64,000 bases of DNA from Polydactylus sextarius (taxonomy: Eukaryota > Chordata > Actinopteri > Polynemidae): NCBI GenBank assembly GCA_016801845.1, contig CM028922.1, positions 8,487,501 through 8,551,500 of the forward strand. The letters run 5' to 3'. How positions within the stretch are numbered: the stretch's first letter is position 1; every line of letters begins with the position of its first letter. Made by a program: the position numbers and the translations under genes. The notes beneath the pieces are model-generated. The model saw nothing but the letters and a program-made list of their open reading frames with translations. It ran no database searches and was not told the DNA's origin. This document shows, one piece after another, positions 13,855 to 24,995 of the stretch.

Positions 13855-13908
13855 CCATATTTGAAAAAAGTTTTTTTTTTTTTTTAATCCAGCAAAAAAA
13901 AAAAAAAA
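13855..13908. repeat. Poly-T then poly-A tracts
   Basis: About 15 T and 15 A separated by a few bases, just left of the Tc1 remnant. Confidence 0.8.
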
Positions 13909-13949
13909 GTCTGCTGCTACAACAACATTCATTGTGCTGATTTCAGGCT

Positions 13950-14344
13950 TTCCACACATTTTTGGATTTACTCCTGTTCAGCCACAAGAGCATTTGTGAG
14001 GTCCAATGCTGATGCTGGGTGATAAGGTCTGGCTTACAGTAAGTGAACCAGTTCATCCAGAAGATGTTGGCTGGAGCTGAGGTCAGGGCCTTGTGCTCAA
14101 CTGGATAATTTATTTCTTTATGTACGTGACTTTGTGCTTGGGGGCATTATCATGTTGAAATAGGAAATGGTGTTTGCCAAAAACGTTGCCACAAAAAACA
14201 GTAACACATTATCAAATATCATTGTATGCTGTAGAATTAAGATCCCACATTTCTGGAACTGAACTTATCCCCAAACCATGAAAAACAGCCACAGACCAAA
14301 AGTACAGGAGACAGTGTCCACATAGTTTTGGCCATATAGTGTAT
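13950..14344 (-). pseudogene. Decayed Tc1/mariner transposase fragment with one terminal repeat
   Basis: The minus strand starts with tacactatatggccaaaact followed by atgtggacac (14312-14344), a typical fish Tc1 terminal repeat. It then gives pieces of the transposase C-terminal half: FFMVWG, then YFNMIMPP or, in the next frame, FQHDNAPKHK, which is the block around the second Asp of the DDE triad. Downstream, CCTGACCTCAGCTCCA keeps a trace of the SPDLNP block. Stops and frame changes are frequent and the N-terminal half is missing between the terminal repeat and FFMVWG, so this is an internally deleted dead copy. No clear second terminal repeat is seen at the left end. Confidence 0.75.
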
Positions 14345-17300
14345 CTCTTAAAAAAACAAACCCTTAACAGCTGCAGTGTCAGTCCACACTTTTATCTCCT
14401 GCTCCCTCAGACCAAACAACAGTAACCAGCAGACTCCACTTCGTGCAGCTGACATTTTCTCAAGGTGGCGGGTTTCTTCACAGCTGAGTTAATCAAAGTG
14501 ACGCACCTCGCACCTCCCGCTAAGGCGTCTGCTGAGCGAGGCGGGCTGCAGATGGAGATGCTGACAGAAAACAGCTTCTAGGCTTTTACTTGTTTTTCAG
14601 CAAAATGATGGAGAAGCTTCGTCTCCTCACCCTCACCTTCTCAGGTGATTTGATGCAAATTATATACAGATGCTCAACCATGAGATCATGCGCAACACTC
14701 CCATGATGTCATGTCGCTGTCCAGGGAAAATCATGTATAGAAAGATTACATGTTTGTTTTTGTTTGTTGCTTCAGAAGTAACTTCCCATGGTAATAAAAC
14801 TCCTTATAAAATGACACTGTTTTCTTTATTCAGAAAAACTTTAGTTAACGATAGTATAATGATGAGCTGTGAAGAATTCATCCCTCATGATAATGAGAGG
14901 CTTTGGCGGTCTAAAGTTGATCTTCCCAACAGTAGAGCAGATACAGCGGGTCTGTCTGCAGCTAATCCTGCTACTGTGAACAGGTTCCTGGCGCCTAAAC
15001 ATAAGTGGAATCCCTGCGTTTTAAATACTGATTACATCTTCCACAGCGAGGTAGGATTACATCGATTGCATGTTTACTTCTTGACACAGTATTCATAAAA
15101 GTTTGACCGATAATCACAGCTGATGTGACCACCGATGAGGCCACAGAACAGGAAGTGGAAGTGTCACGGCAGATATTTTTTTTCCCTCAGACCCAAAACA
15201 CTGATAAGATGAGACTAGTTATCAGTGGGAAGTCCAGTCTGAGACATTCCCACAATCCACCCTCTGTCAACATGAGACATGTACAGGAGGGAGCCAAAAA
15301 TAATAGAAAAGAGCTCAAGGTTGTAAGGACTTTAGCTGGATGCCAATTACAAACTCTTGGTCCATAAAGGTGGGTTATTATGTTGAATTACAGCTACCAG
15401 CATCATTCTGTAGCCTGGCACACCTGACAATCAGCAATTTAATATGTGAGTTTCCATAACAACAGGAAACTCAAGAGCTCAAAATGGTCAGAGTAGGTAA
15501 TAAGTGCGAAGTGCAGTTACATACAGCATGTTTGAATTATTCAGACACGGAAATGTGTGAATGTGAATGTTTATGTGCTGTTTTTATTACCACTTTCCTT
15601 TCTGTGTGATTTTATTTTACATTTTACATGAACACTGTTTCCTTTCTCTGTATATTTATATGTTACAAAGGGATTTTTAAAACTTTTAACCAGTTGTTTC
15701 TGGCCAAGATCTTTGCATTTCATGCAACTTTAACTTTAACAGTGTGTTGTTTTCTGAACTTATTTTAAGCACATTGGTTAGGTTTAGTTATCTGCTACAG
15801 TGTTCGCAAAACTGGTTAAAGTTCCGCTTAAAGTTAAATGAAGTGTTCATGTTATTTCATCTCCCCACTGTGAATACAGCTGGTAATGTTCTCTATCTCT
15901 GAATAAGTCTCCATTGAAAAAAAAGTGACTTACACCCATGACTGCAGGCAAATCTGAGCAAGAATGAGCTCCACAAACCCCGTTTATCCCAACACACCCT
16001 CGTCCCTGAGGATATTTTTTATTTTTTTTTCCATTTGGCGCGAAAAATAAGTTTTCAGATTAAAATGTTTTTTATATCCTCGTGGTGCTCGTGTAACTGT
16101 TCATTTTCTTTATAAAAACATAAAAAGCAAGAAATACAAATACACAGTGGGTTAGAGTTGGAAGATACTGAAATTATTTCACATTATGATGGTCTAAATG
16201 CTTTTTACAAGACTTTTACATTCTCCATTGATGTTTTGTGGGAAAACGCAATGCTGGCCTGATATGCTGTTAATTCAAATGTATGGAAAACTGACAACAT
16301 GTTGAGAAAATACCGATCAACTATCCTGATTTATTTCACCCACTATTCAAACATATATGAACACGAACCAACCAAGTCTCCTACACATTTATACACCACA
16401 GATTTATACTTTTGCTCTGGTTTTAGAAAAAAAAGAAGGAAACATTCATTTAGTCACCACACAAAGTTCATAGAGAGGTGGATGGTGGGATGTACAAAGC
16501 ACATGACCCTAAGCCTAACCCCTTCACACTGGAGACTCAGGCTGAGTCTCTTCTGTGGTTTAGGCTACAAAAGCTCTTTAATCAAGGTTGAGGAGAGATT
16601 GTGCTTTAGGAGGAATTTCAGTAAAATCAACACACTATGGCTTGTGCTTCAAACCACTGCAGATTTTTTCCTCTATCAAACCAAGACTTTAACCTTTCTC
16701 TAAACCTTAACCAAGTGCCTAAATGTACCAGGAAAATATCTATTAATGTTCAGAATAAAAATCTTGTGGTAAATATGTCAGATATAACATTTCCCAATTA
16801 TTGTAAAAAACAAAGTCCGGGCAGCATTAAGTTCCTTATAATATGGATAATTACGGAACGTAAACTGATCTCAATGTCCATTTATCAAACTCAAGCAAAC
16901 CAAACCAGTCTCTTTCCAAAGAAAACTGTCAGTATCTTGACATGAGGCAGAATGAGGCAAGCAAAAATTAGTTTAGAACTGAGTTGTAGACATAAACGAC
17001 TTCATTAAACGACATTTAGGATTCATAAGGAGATTAAAATGGCTTTTTGTTTTTGCAGTAGTGTCTCTAACCACTAAGGCCTCTCTTCGCTCTTTAACTA
17101 CAGTCGTGCAGACTGAGCGTTAACCCAAGCGTGTCCTTCACTTAGCACCTGACCACAGGGCCGTCTGAGAATAGAAGCGGCCCCTCAGGACCATGAATCA
17201 GGGTGATGGTGGACTTGGGTGTCACAAGCGGTTATGGGAGAGAGGAGACGGTCAGTGACTGTAAATCTCTGCCCAATCTACAGCTTCTCTTCACTTCGCT

Positions 17301-18049
17301 GGATGTACCGTGTGTAGAAAAATACACTTTACTACATGTCGATGACAGAGGAGAGAGACTGGAAATATCCAACATCAATCTGTTGAGCTGCAGAGAAGGG
17401 GAGTAACTTCAAAAATATTTAGGCCACTGTACTTCAAGTACAGTTTGGAGGTTCTGGCACTTAATTTTATTCATTTATCCGACCGACTGGTTTAAAAAAT
17501 GGACAGAAGTAATATTATTTTACCTTGTGTCTCTTCTATGTGCGATTCTGCAGGGAAAAGACAAAGGACGTATTTTGTAGTTTAATTTGTGGGGTTTCTT
17601 ATACATTTTTTACATCAATTCAGCCTCATCGTCATTACAAGTAATTCAACGTTTCACGCTTGGTTCGATTTTAGTTTGAACCTCTTTTCCTTTACTAAAG
17701 AACCATTTCAAACTCGGTGTAGTTAAAAAGATGAGCACATGGGTGGTTTCTAATGAAAGACATCATAATGAAAGACCATTTTGTTTTTAATCTGCCTTAT
17801 GTGACTCCCCTAACTTATTAAATTGCTTGAAATGCCCCACTAAAGAGTTCATAGCTGATTGAAGCCAGAAATCTAGATTTTCTCCAGCAGTGCACTTGGA
17901 TTCACTGCTGATGAACAGGTTGGTACATTTGACCAAAGAACAGCATGTTCTTGATCTTTTTTCTGAAATTTTCCACTTCTGTGACAACGCAGCCATCTAA
18001 ATGCTACAAGATGATGTCTTAAAACTTTTTGCATCAGGCCGGTGGAAGG

Positions 18050-18180
18050 TTGGAAGATTCGCTGGAGAGACAGCGGAAGGAAGAGAGAGCGACTGAGACG
18101 GAGAGAAAGTGAGAAATTGAAGCAGACAGCAGGAGAGGCAGAGCGGAGCGAGGAGCAAAAGAGCGTGTGAGACAGAGTTT
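18050..18180. repeat. Purine-rich GA tract
   Basis: A stretch of ggaagg, gagaga and cggagaga words, about 130 bp, with a nearby CpG-containing segment (gcggagcgagg). Confidence 0.6.
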
Positions 18181-18506
18181 TCTTGGCAGAGCTCCCTGAA
18201 GCGCTGCGCATTCTCGCAAGATTAATTGAAGCTGTTTCTGTTTTTGTTTTGTTTTTTTCTGTTTTTTGTTCAACCTCTGAATTACCTCCAGATTATAGAG
18301 AAACAGCTGTTCACTCACATCCCCCGGACTCAGCCTTTGTGATTATGAATCAAGTGACAACCAAGACAAACATCCAGCGCTCGCTTGAGCTGCGGCGACT
18401 GAGTCTTCACGCCTTTTGATGCTCTTTCCATTTCACAAACTGTCACTCATTTACACAGCGATTAATAAAACCAAGCAAACACCATAATTACAACGACAAA
18501 GAAATA

Positions 18507-18512
18507 TTTATT
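18507..18512 (-). terminator. efna5: Candidate distal poly(A) signal of efna5
   Basis: The minus strand reads AATAAA here, and about 10-40 bases further on it is GU-rich (ttgtcgttgtaattatggtg), the usual downstream cleavage context. Using it would give a 3' UTR of about 4.2 kb. Other hexamers closer to the stop lack such a clear GU stretch. Confidence 0.45.
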
Positions 18513-18817
18513 AAATCTTTTTTTGTTGGTTGTTTTAGTTAGTCATAGCTGCTCCAACACGTGTATTTACAAAGAAATGGCCTTCTTGTAGAAAAGTCTA
18601 GTGAGGGATTGAGCAGGAAACAGACATTAGAATAGTTTGGATGAGTACAGGAGAGGAGAGGGCTCATATAGGCACAAGGTACAGTTACTACAATGTTAAA
18701 GAAATGTGCAGTTTTGTGGCACATCTATGTCTTGTTTGGGAGGGGGGGCGGAAATACAGTTGTGGCTTAAGTAACAAAACGTTCCCAATGCTAGATGGAC
18801 TGACAAAAGCACACTCC

Positions 18818-18840
18818 TTTTTTTTTTTTTTTTTTTTTTT
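18818..18840. repeat. Poly-T run (23 T)
   Basis: Homopolymer inside the proposed efna5 3' UTR; it would be poly-A in the transcript. Confidence 0.9.
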
Positions 18841-19476
18841 AAGATACAGAGGATGGAGAACAGATTCTGCAAGCCAGAGACACAGTGGTGTTAGCTTTAG
18901 GCTACATGGTACAAAAATCAAGTGAAGAAGAAGTCCTTAGAACACATTACTCGCCCGCCATGTAGCACAGTTTGTTCAAAAACCATGAAACATCAAAAAT
19001 TGATGAGGAATTCAGACTTTCTCCTCCTCCTCCTCCGCCACAAACAAACACATCCGAGTGTCTACAACACCAATAAGAGTTCAATCACATCTCCTGAATC
19101 CTGAACAGCGTCGTGGCAATCTGAACTGCCACTTCGCTTGGAAACAGCTGGAGGTGAAGATTAGCGAGAGACCACAAACGGAAACAAAGAGCGTACTGCA
19201 CCTTGAAGACACTTTGGATGCAACAATACAATGAACAAAAGCTGTTTTTTTTCCTTTATATAAAAAAAAGGAGGGAAACAGATTTTTTAAGCTCTTGGAG
19301 ATCCATCTGTTCTTTCTTCAGGCCCTTTGATTCATGATTGTAACCCGACCACACTGCATGTTTGATATGTGCCACGTTTGCACAAAAACAGTTACCCACA
19401 CGGGGTGCAATGTTGATCCTGTTTTTTTTCTGTTTCATATAAAAGACATATAAAATGAAATAAAGCATTTTTTTTT

Positions 19477-19479
<3 letters not shown>

Positions 19480-19537
<58 letters not shown>
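19480..19537. repeat. TA microsatellite (about 29 units)
   Basis: Uninterrupted TA dinucleotides after a poly-T stretch, inside the proposed 3' UTR. It is self-complementary and likely length-variable. Confidence 0.95.
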
Positions 19538-19539
<2 letters not shown>

Positions 19540-22058
19540 AACATTGACTTTTTTTTGTTGCCAAGAACATTAATGTGTCAGTTAAATTGCCCTTCAAAAG
19601 AGGTGTGAAAAAAGAGAAAGTATTTAACACTGTATGTTACAACAGGCTAATTGTTGGATACACAGTATCCACAAAACTAACTGATTGGTTTTTTCTCATT
19701 GTGGCTTGGCTATAGGCAATGATTTCTGTGACAGCTGACTTTTATTGTTGGACGTTTATTGTTCTCGTCGTATGGAGGCTGAAAGGTGTCAAGAGAAAAA
19801 GCTTTTTCTTTTCTTTTTTTTTTTTTTTTTTTTTTTGACAAAGTAGTAATTTGTGCCCTCAAATTCAGAACTTTTTCCCTGATAAACAACATGCTATTCT
19901 TACTCTCAACATGCTTCATTTGTGTCAAAAGTGTGGGTCGAAAAATTCCTTCAAACTAAGATTGTGATTCTTTTCTCCTTAGCTCTTGCCATTTAAAAAA
20001 ATTAATAAAATAAAAAGAAGAAAATAAATATCGGCAAAGAATTCTGTCATTTGAGGGAAACTTAAAAAAAAAAAAAAACATTTTAAATGGGCTACTGTGG
20101 CTCTGGCAGAAATTTTCTGAAAGTTTGAAAGGAAATGACTGTAATGACATCAGCTACGTGTTCAGTAGTTTGACACCAGGCAGCCTCGGTATTGCGACCG
20201 AGTATTAGGGCCACTCTCTCGGGAAACAAAAATCTAACGTTTGGACCTTTATTCTTTTGACTTTTTGATAGTAAAATTATTACTTGTCAATAAATACTCA
20301 TTACATTTTGACTTGACTTGACTTTTCCTCCTTTTCTCTTGAAAACTTAAAACTTTATCGTCACTATATTATTCATTTTATTCATTCTTACTTTGTTTTC
20401 CAAATATTCTTTGTTTTCATACTTAGGTCTATTCTCATCTTGGCTTTCATATCAAAATGATGACTTTAATATCAATCTGAGATGGTTTTCCCCCTCCTCA
20501 AGTGGCCCTATACTCTTTCGCACAGCACCAAACAAGCAGGTACTCCAGGGTTTCACTTTCAGCTGTAAAACTAGCAGGGCTGTGGTTTCATTTGGCAGTG
20601 AGTGCATGCGAAGGTAACAGTGCTGCTGCAATTGACAGGTTGGAAAAGGATATGTTTACCGCATGTATCTCTTTAAAAGATTAAAAAAAAGGAGAACATG
20701 TGTATTGATCTCAGCAGGAGCACTACAGAGCTTCACATCTCACTCGTCTTCTCGTCGTCTCTCAGGTCCACTGCTGGTAGAGTTTCAGTTTGGCCCCGGA
20801 GAGAACAGGACACCTCGCTCTGTTTATTCCATCTCTCTTGGTGGTCGATTTTTCATTCCAGAAATAACTGGTACGATGGGTGCCCCTGGTGTATTTTCTG
20901 TACAGACGCCACTTTACACGACATCAAAGAACGTAACCGAATCACACAAGACCCCAGACCCACACATACACACTATTACCACCTGCTCTGTAATTCGGTC
21001 ACTGTCTCACGGAAACATCTTTAGCCACGGAAAACTTGTGCTGCTTTATTCGAGGAAGATTAAACCCCTCGATTAAAATAATAATAATAAAAAAAAAAAA
21101 AAAAAAAGACTAAAATAATTTTTTTTAAAAACCTCGTGTTAAGCATGGACACATCCCTGAACTTTATAGGAGATTCGCCTCTATGTACAATAATTGTGTT
21201 ATGACAGTGATTCACAAAAGCAATAGTGTAATAGTAAAACTACATTTGTGACATTCGTTAATGACAAATTGGAAACACAAATATTCTACGATTTCTACAC
21301 CCTGATAGCACATCAGACTTTTTTTTTCTTCCTGGACTTTGTTAAAAAAAAACCAAACAAACAAACAAAAAAAACCATCATCAGCAATTGATCCAAACAG
21401 ATACATAAACTGTACTGTATTGTTTTTGTATGATTGTATTGTAAAGTAACTGTGTATAATATGAACTAGCTGTAACTGGTGTAGTAAAGTGTAGTTGTTT
21501 CTTTTTTTTTTCTTTTTTTATTGCCATTCTACCATACGTACAGACTAAACCAGAACAGAAAAAAGCACGAGGACTTCACAATAAATAGGAAAATACAATT
21601 TGCCTGGCAAAATACCATAATGACTTCTACGCTCTGTTCAAATATTTTACTGTACACCCGTGTTGGCTGCTACAATTGAATTACGTGATTTATTAAAAAA
21701 CAAAAACAAATACATTAATCAATCATTAAATCGCCCCAAATCGCTCCAAACATCCACAGATGAGTGCTTCTTCAACTTTCTTTCTTTCTTTCTTTTTTTT
21801 CCTTTTTTTTTTTTTTTTTTTTACCTTCAACAAGGGTCCTTCACAGTCTGAGACGATGCTTCCTTTTTAACCTGAGAGGAAGGTTAAGTCATCAAAGGCC
21901 TGTCCCATAACTCCACTTGCCCTTGGCAACAGTCTCTTAGCAACAACATCCTTCTTGTTTTCCTTTCTGTTGGCCTGTGATGTGACGTGTTGCTCCCATA
22001 TCTTCTTTAAAACCTTTTCCACTTTGACGTGAGAATAAATCATGTTACATGTCGGGGT

Positions 22059-22061
22059 TGT

Positions 22062-22126
<65 letters not shown>
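22059..22126. repeat. TG/CA microsatellite in the proposed 3' UTR
   Basis: A nearly pure TG repeat of about 34 units, about 0.5 kb after the stop codon. The transcript strand would carry CA repeats. Confidence 0.95.
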
Positions 22127-22129
<3 letters not shown>

Positions 22130-22424
22130 ATGTACGATGTTCCTGAACACAAAAATGCTAAAGAGTCTGTAAACTTTTTGAGGGATCCTGCTGTGCTTCT
22201 TTGCCATTGGAGCTAAAGAGTGTACTGATTATGATGTTTGTGTTCGATGTATGTATATGTTTAAAAAGCATGTATGTGCTTCTCTTAAACACAAATAAAT
22301 GTGTAATATCTGCATACTGCGTAGCGAGGCGAACAGGTAAGAGACTTTTATCACCTCAGGGTGCTTCGACCATCAGCACCTGTAGGTAAGTCAAGAATCA
22401 CACAAGTTGGCATTTTTCAAAGTC

Positions 22425-22450
22425 AAAAAAAAAAAAAAAAAAAAAAAAAA
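22425..22450. repeat. Poly-A run in the 3' UTR
   Basis: About 26 A on the plus strand, hence a U tract in the efna5 transcript about 200 nt after the stop. Confidence 0.85.
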
Positions 22451-22660
22451 CCCAAAAAAACAATAAAGGCTTCAGCACTGAAGTCTCTTCCTCTCTCTTT
22501 TTCACTGAGAGATTGTCAGTGTTTCTCTTTTTTTTATTATTTTAAAAGTGCTCCTTCAGGGGAGGGGGTTGAAGGGTAGGGCGGCCTGTGGTCCAATCAG
22601 GACAGTCCATTCCTGGGTGGGTTAGGATGGGGATAGGGTGGGGATTCCTCATACTAGGTG

Positions 22661-22785
22661 CTATAAAGACAAGATGACAGCCAAGAGTGTGAGGGCGGAG
22701 CTGAGCAGGAGGAATGAAGTCTGGCACTGACCAACAGAGTTCACGTCCCTTCGAGCTGGCTCTGGTGACTCGTGACTGATGCCGT
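22661..22785 (-). CDS. efna5: efna5 exon 5 coding part: C-terminus and GPI-anchor signal
   Basis: The coding part is 125 bp, from acceptor atatcttcctattcag to a TAG stop. It begins GISHESPEPARRDVNSVGQC and ends in a hydrophobic tail containing SFLLLSSALTLLAVILSL. HESPEP aligns with the HESAEP block just before the GPI signal of EFNA5. A polar stretch with small residues (NSVG), then a spacer, then about 18 hydrophobic residues with no charged cytoplasmic tail is the standard GPI transamidase signal, so the protein should be lipid-anchored on the outer membrane leaflet. The modified residue cannot be fixed by eye; N or S of DVNS or the following G are candidates. A Cys lies close after this site, which I do not recall in mammals. 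Confidence 0.94.
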
Positions 22786-24902
22786 CTGAATAGGAAGATA
22801 TAAAAATTGTCGTCATTAAGAGGCAAAAGGGTTGACATACGGAATGAAGCTTTTGTTTTCTCTGTGCTAAAGCAACAGCAAGGCACTTATTCCTTTAATT
22901 ATTTCATCAATCGAGCTGTACAAGAAAGAAAAACAAATTTTCTGAAGGGAAAAGAAAAAGGCAACGTTCTCACTGACCTCTTGGTTCTAGAGAGTTGTGA
23001 CTGTTGTCGTCAAAATCGACCCCCTCCGACACGCTCCCGGAGTTTTTCACACAATTGTCTTTAAAGGGAAAAAAAGGAGAGTGGAGATGTTAAGATTAGA
23101 CAGGTCATGCGTCATTTGTCCACAGCCTGATCACAGCTGGTGCACAACAGCATGGAAAACTGAGGCAGAGTAGACACAACAACCAGTGACTCACTCTGAG
23201 GCCTGACGAAGACTTTGAGTCGCAGGCAGCTCCTCCTTCCCTTGTCGTCAGTGATGGAGGCTGCGAAGAACATTGGACACGGTTAAGAACAAAACACTTT
23301 CCAAAATGTTACCTACACTTTTCCATTTCAAAATGCTTTGCTTGATCTAATCTAGAGCTGGACAATTATAGATCGAAAATGATTGACATCATTTGGTTTC
23401 CAACAATGAGATCATGACGATTCTACCATTGTTGGAAACAAAACTGTTTTTACTGAACTGTAACATTTGAATTTGACAGAAGTGACCTCACTTCCACATA
23501 TTACTTCATATTCATTCAATATGTACAATACAAACCTACAAATCAAACTGGGAATGAAAGTCAAACATTCTCCAGTGTCAGCAATGCAACTTATCAGCTT
23601 TAATCAAGAAAATGTGCTTGAAAAATCCGAAATTTTTCATCACATGAGATCAAATAACATCTGATTTAAATCAAAGTATGAACAGTTTACATTTCAACAA
23701 AGTTTCATATGGATTCTTGTGTTTAGAAAAGCTGAAATTCTGATGACTGAACAAATGACACTCAGAGCTACCACAGAGTACACAGTCATGTGCCCAATAT
23801 CCAGCCCATCCAATCCAATTTTCCAGTCCAGACACCTTTTCACTTAATGTTCTTGTAATCTACTTATAATCTAAAACCACCCAAGTCTTGTTAATTCACT
23901 ATGTCATTAGATTGTTTGTATTAAAAGTTTAACTGGCTGTAGCTAATGGCTTCAGGCAACAGGTGAAAGCTTCTGGTGATGAAACTTAGTGTGAGGATCA
24001 ACAACTGCTTGTTTTCATCACACATGTGAGATCATAGAAAATAACTGACACAGCATCTCGGATGTTTTGGCTCAAAACACTTTTTTTCACACATCATCAC
24101 ATATCTCCTGATATAAACCAACAGGAACAGACAGGGATATTCTGTTGTGGTCACAGCCTGATCTCAAAAGACAAAAATATCACATCAACTGATTCCACTA
24201 TAAAGTTTCCTTGTCCTACTTCTGCAAACCCACTCAACATTCTTCCTTCACATTCATCTGAGACCTCTTGACTCTTGAAATCTACCTTCATTCATAAACA
24301 TCAGCTCGGCAGCAGAAACGAGCAGTCTGACAAGGTCGATTGTTTCTTCATCAGAACCACTGGCACACTTAACCTCCTTTAAACTCCGTCTGAAGAGCTT
24401 CATCTCACCGCCTGAACTTCTGTCTCCTCCTGATGTAAAAGTGTTTCTGCTCCATATTTTATGACATGAAACAGCTTAATGTCACCCTCAGATTTCCGTG
24501 TCTAATTTGGCCACGGGCAGTCATTTCTGCAGATGTGAGGCGTGCTGTTATTCTCACCTATAAAATCTAATTTCCTCTGTTTTCTGATTGTGAAAGGCAA
24601 AGATTAAAAAAAAACAAAAACACATTTTATTTGAGTTGGTGTGATTGTTTTGCAGAGCTAACAAAACTAATTAGTTTTCAAGTAGTGCTGTGGACCCATT
24701 TGCTAATAGAGCACTATGGGTGTCTCCAGCTGTGACGAATGACTTCCAACTTTTTAACTTTAGAAAAGAATTTTTTTGTTGTTTTGTCTGGCTTTATCTT
24801 CAACCCACAAAAAGATTTTCTCTTTTCCTCATATGCATTGATAGTCTGACCTTTCCTGTTGCCTGCCAAGTCTCAACACACACACACACACACACACACA
24901 CC

Positions 24903-24995
<93 letters not shown>

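Larger units (their letters stand above)
1..18484. other. Gene-poor DNA downstream of efna5
   Basis: No spliced or single-exon gene was recognised on either strand. The sequence holds A/T homopolymers, TG repeats, an L2-like LINE fragment (5595-5940), a Tc1 remnant (13950-14344), a pair of related repeats (10110-10360 and 11190-11430) and a perfect inverted repeat (1803-1861). Blocks at about 12240-12560 and 14460-14660 are richer in CpG and free of simple repeat. Human EFNA5 is also followed by a gene-poor interval, so this is expected. Two small exon-like islands (9074-9100 minus, 14601-14644 plus) are described under findings. Confidence 0.6.
18485..22660 (-). other. efna5: Proposed efna5 3' UTR (extent uncertain)
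   Basis: Sequence after the TAG stop has no continuing frame. It contains several minus-strand AATAAA hexamers (at 22533-22538, 21517-21522, 21045-21050, 20248-20253, 19755-19760, 19741-19746 and 18507-18512). Mammalian EFNA5 mRNAs carry a 3' UTR of several kilobases, so a long one is plausible. I place the distal end near 18485 because that hexamer has the best GU-rich context. Within the interval are a TG/CA repeat (22059-22126), a TA repeat (19480-19537) and poly-T/poly-A runs. The start is certain; the far end is inference, and a shorter UTR ending near 22500 or 21500 is possible. Confidence 0.5.

Noticed and set aside
14670..15098. 142-codon plus-strand frame
   Set aside because: No recognisable domain or homology; length within chance expectation for 64 kb.
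19470..19540. TA repeat considered as an assembly artefact or promoter
   Set aside because: A plain dinucleotide repeat; no start-site signals nearby.
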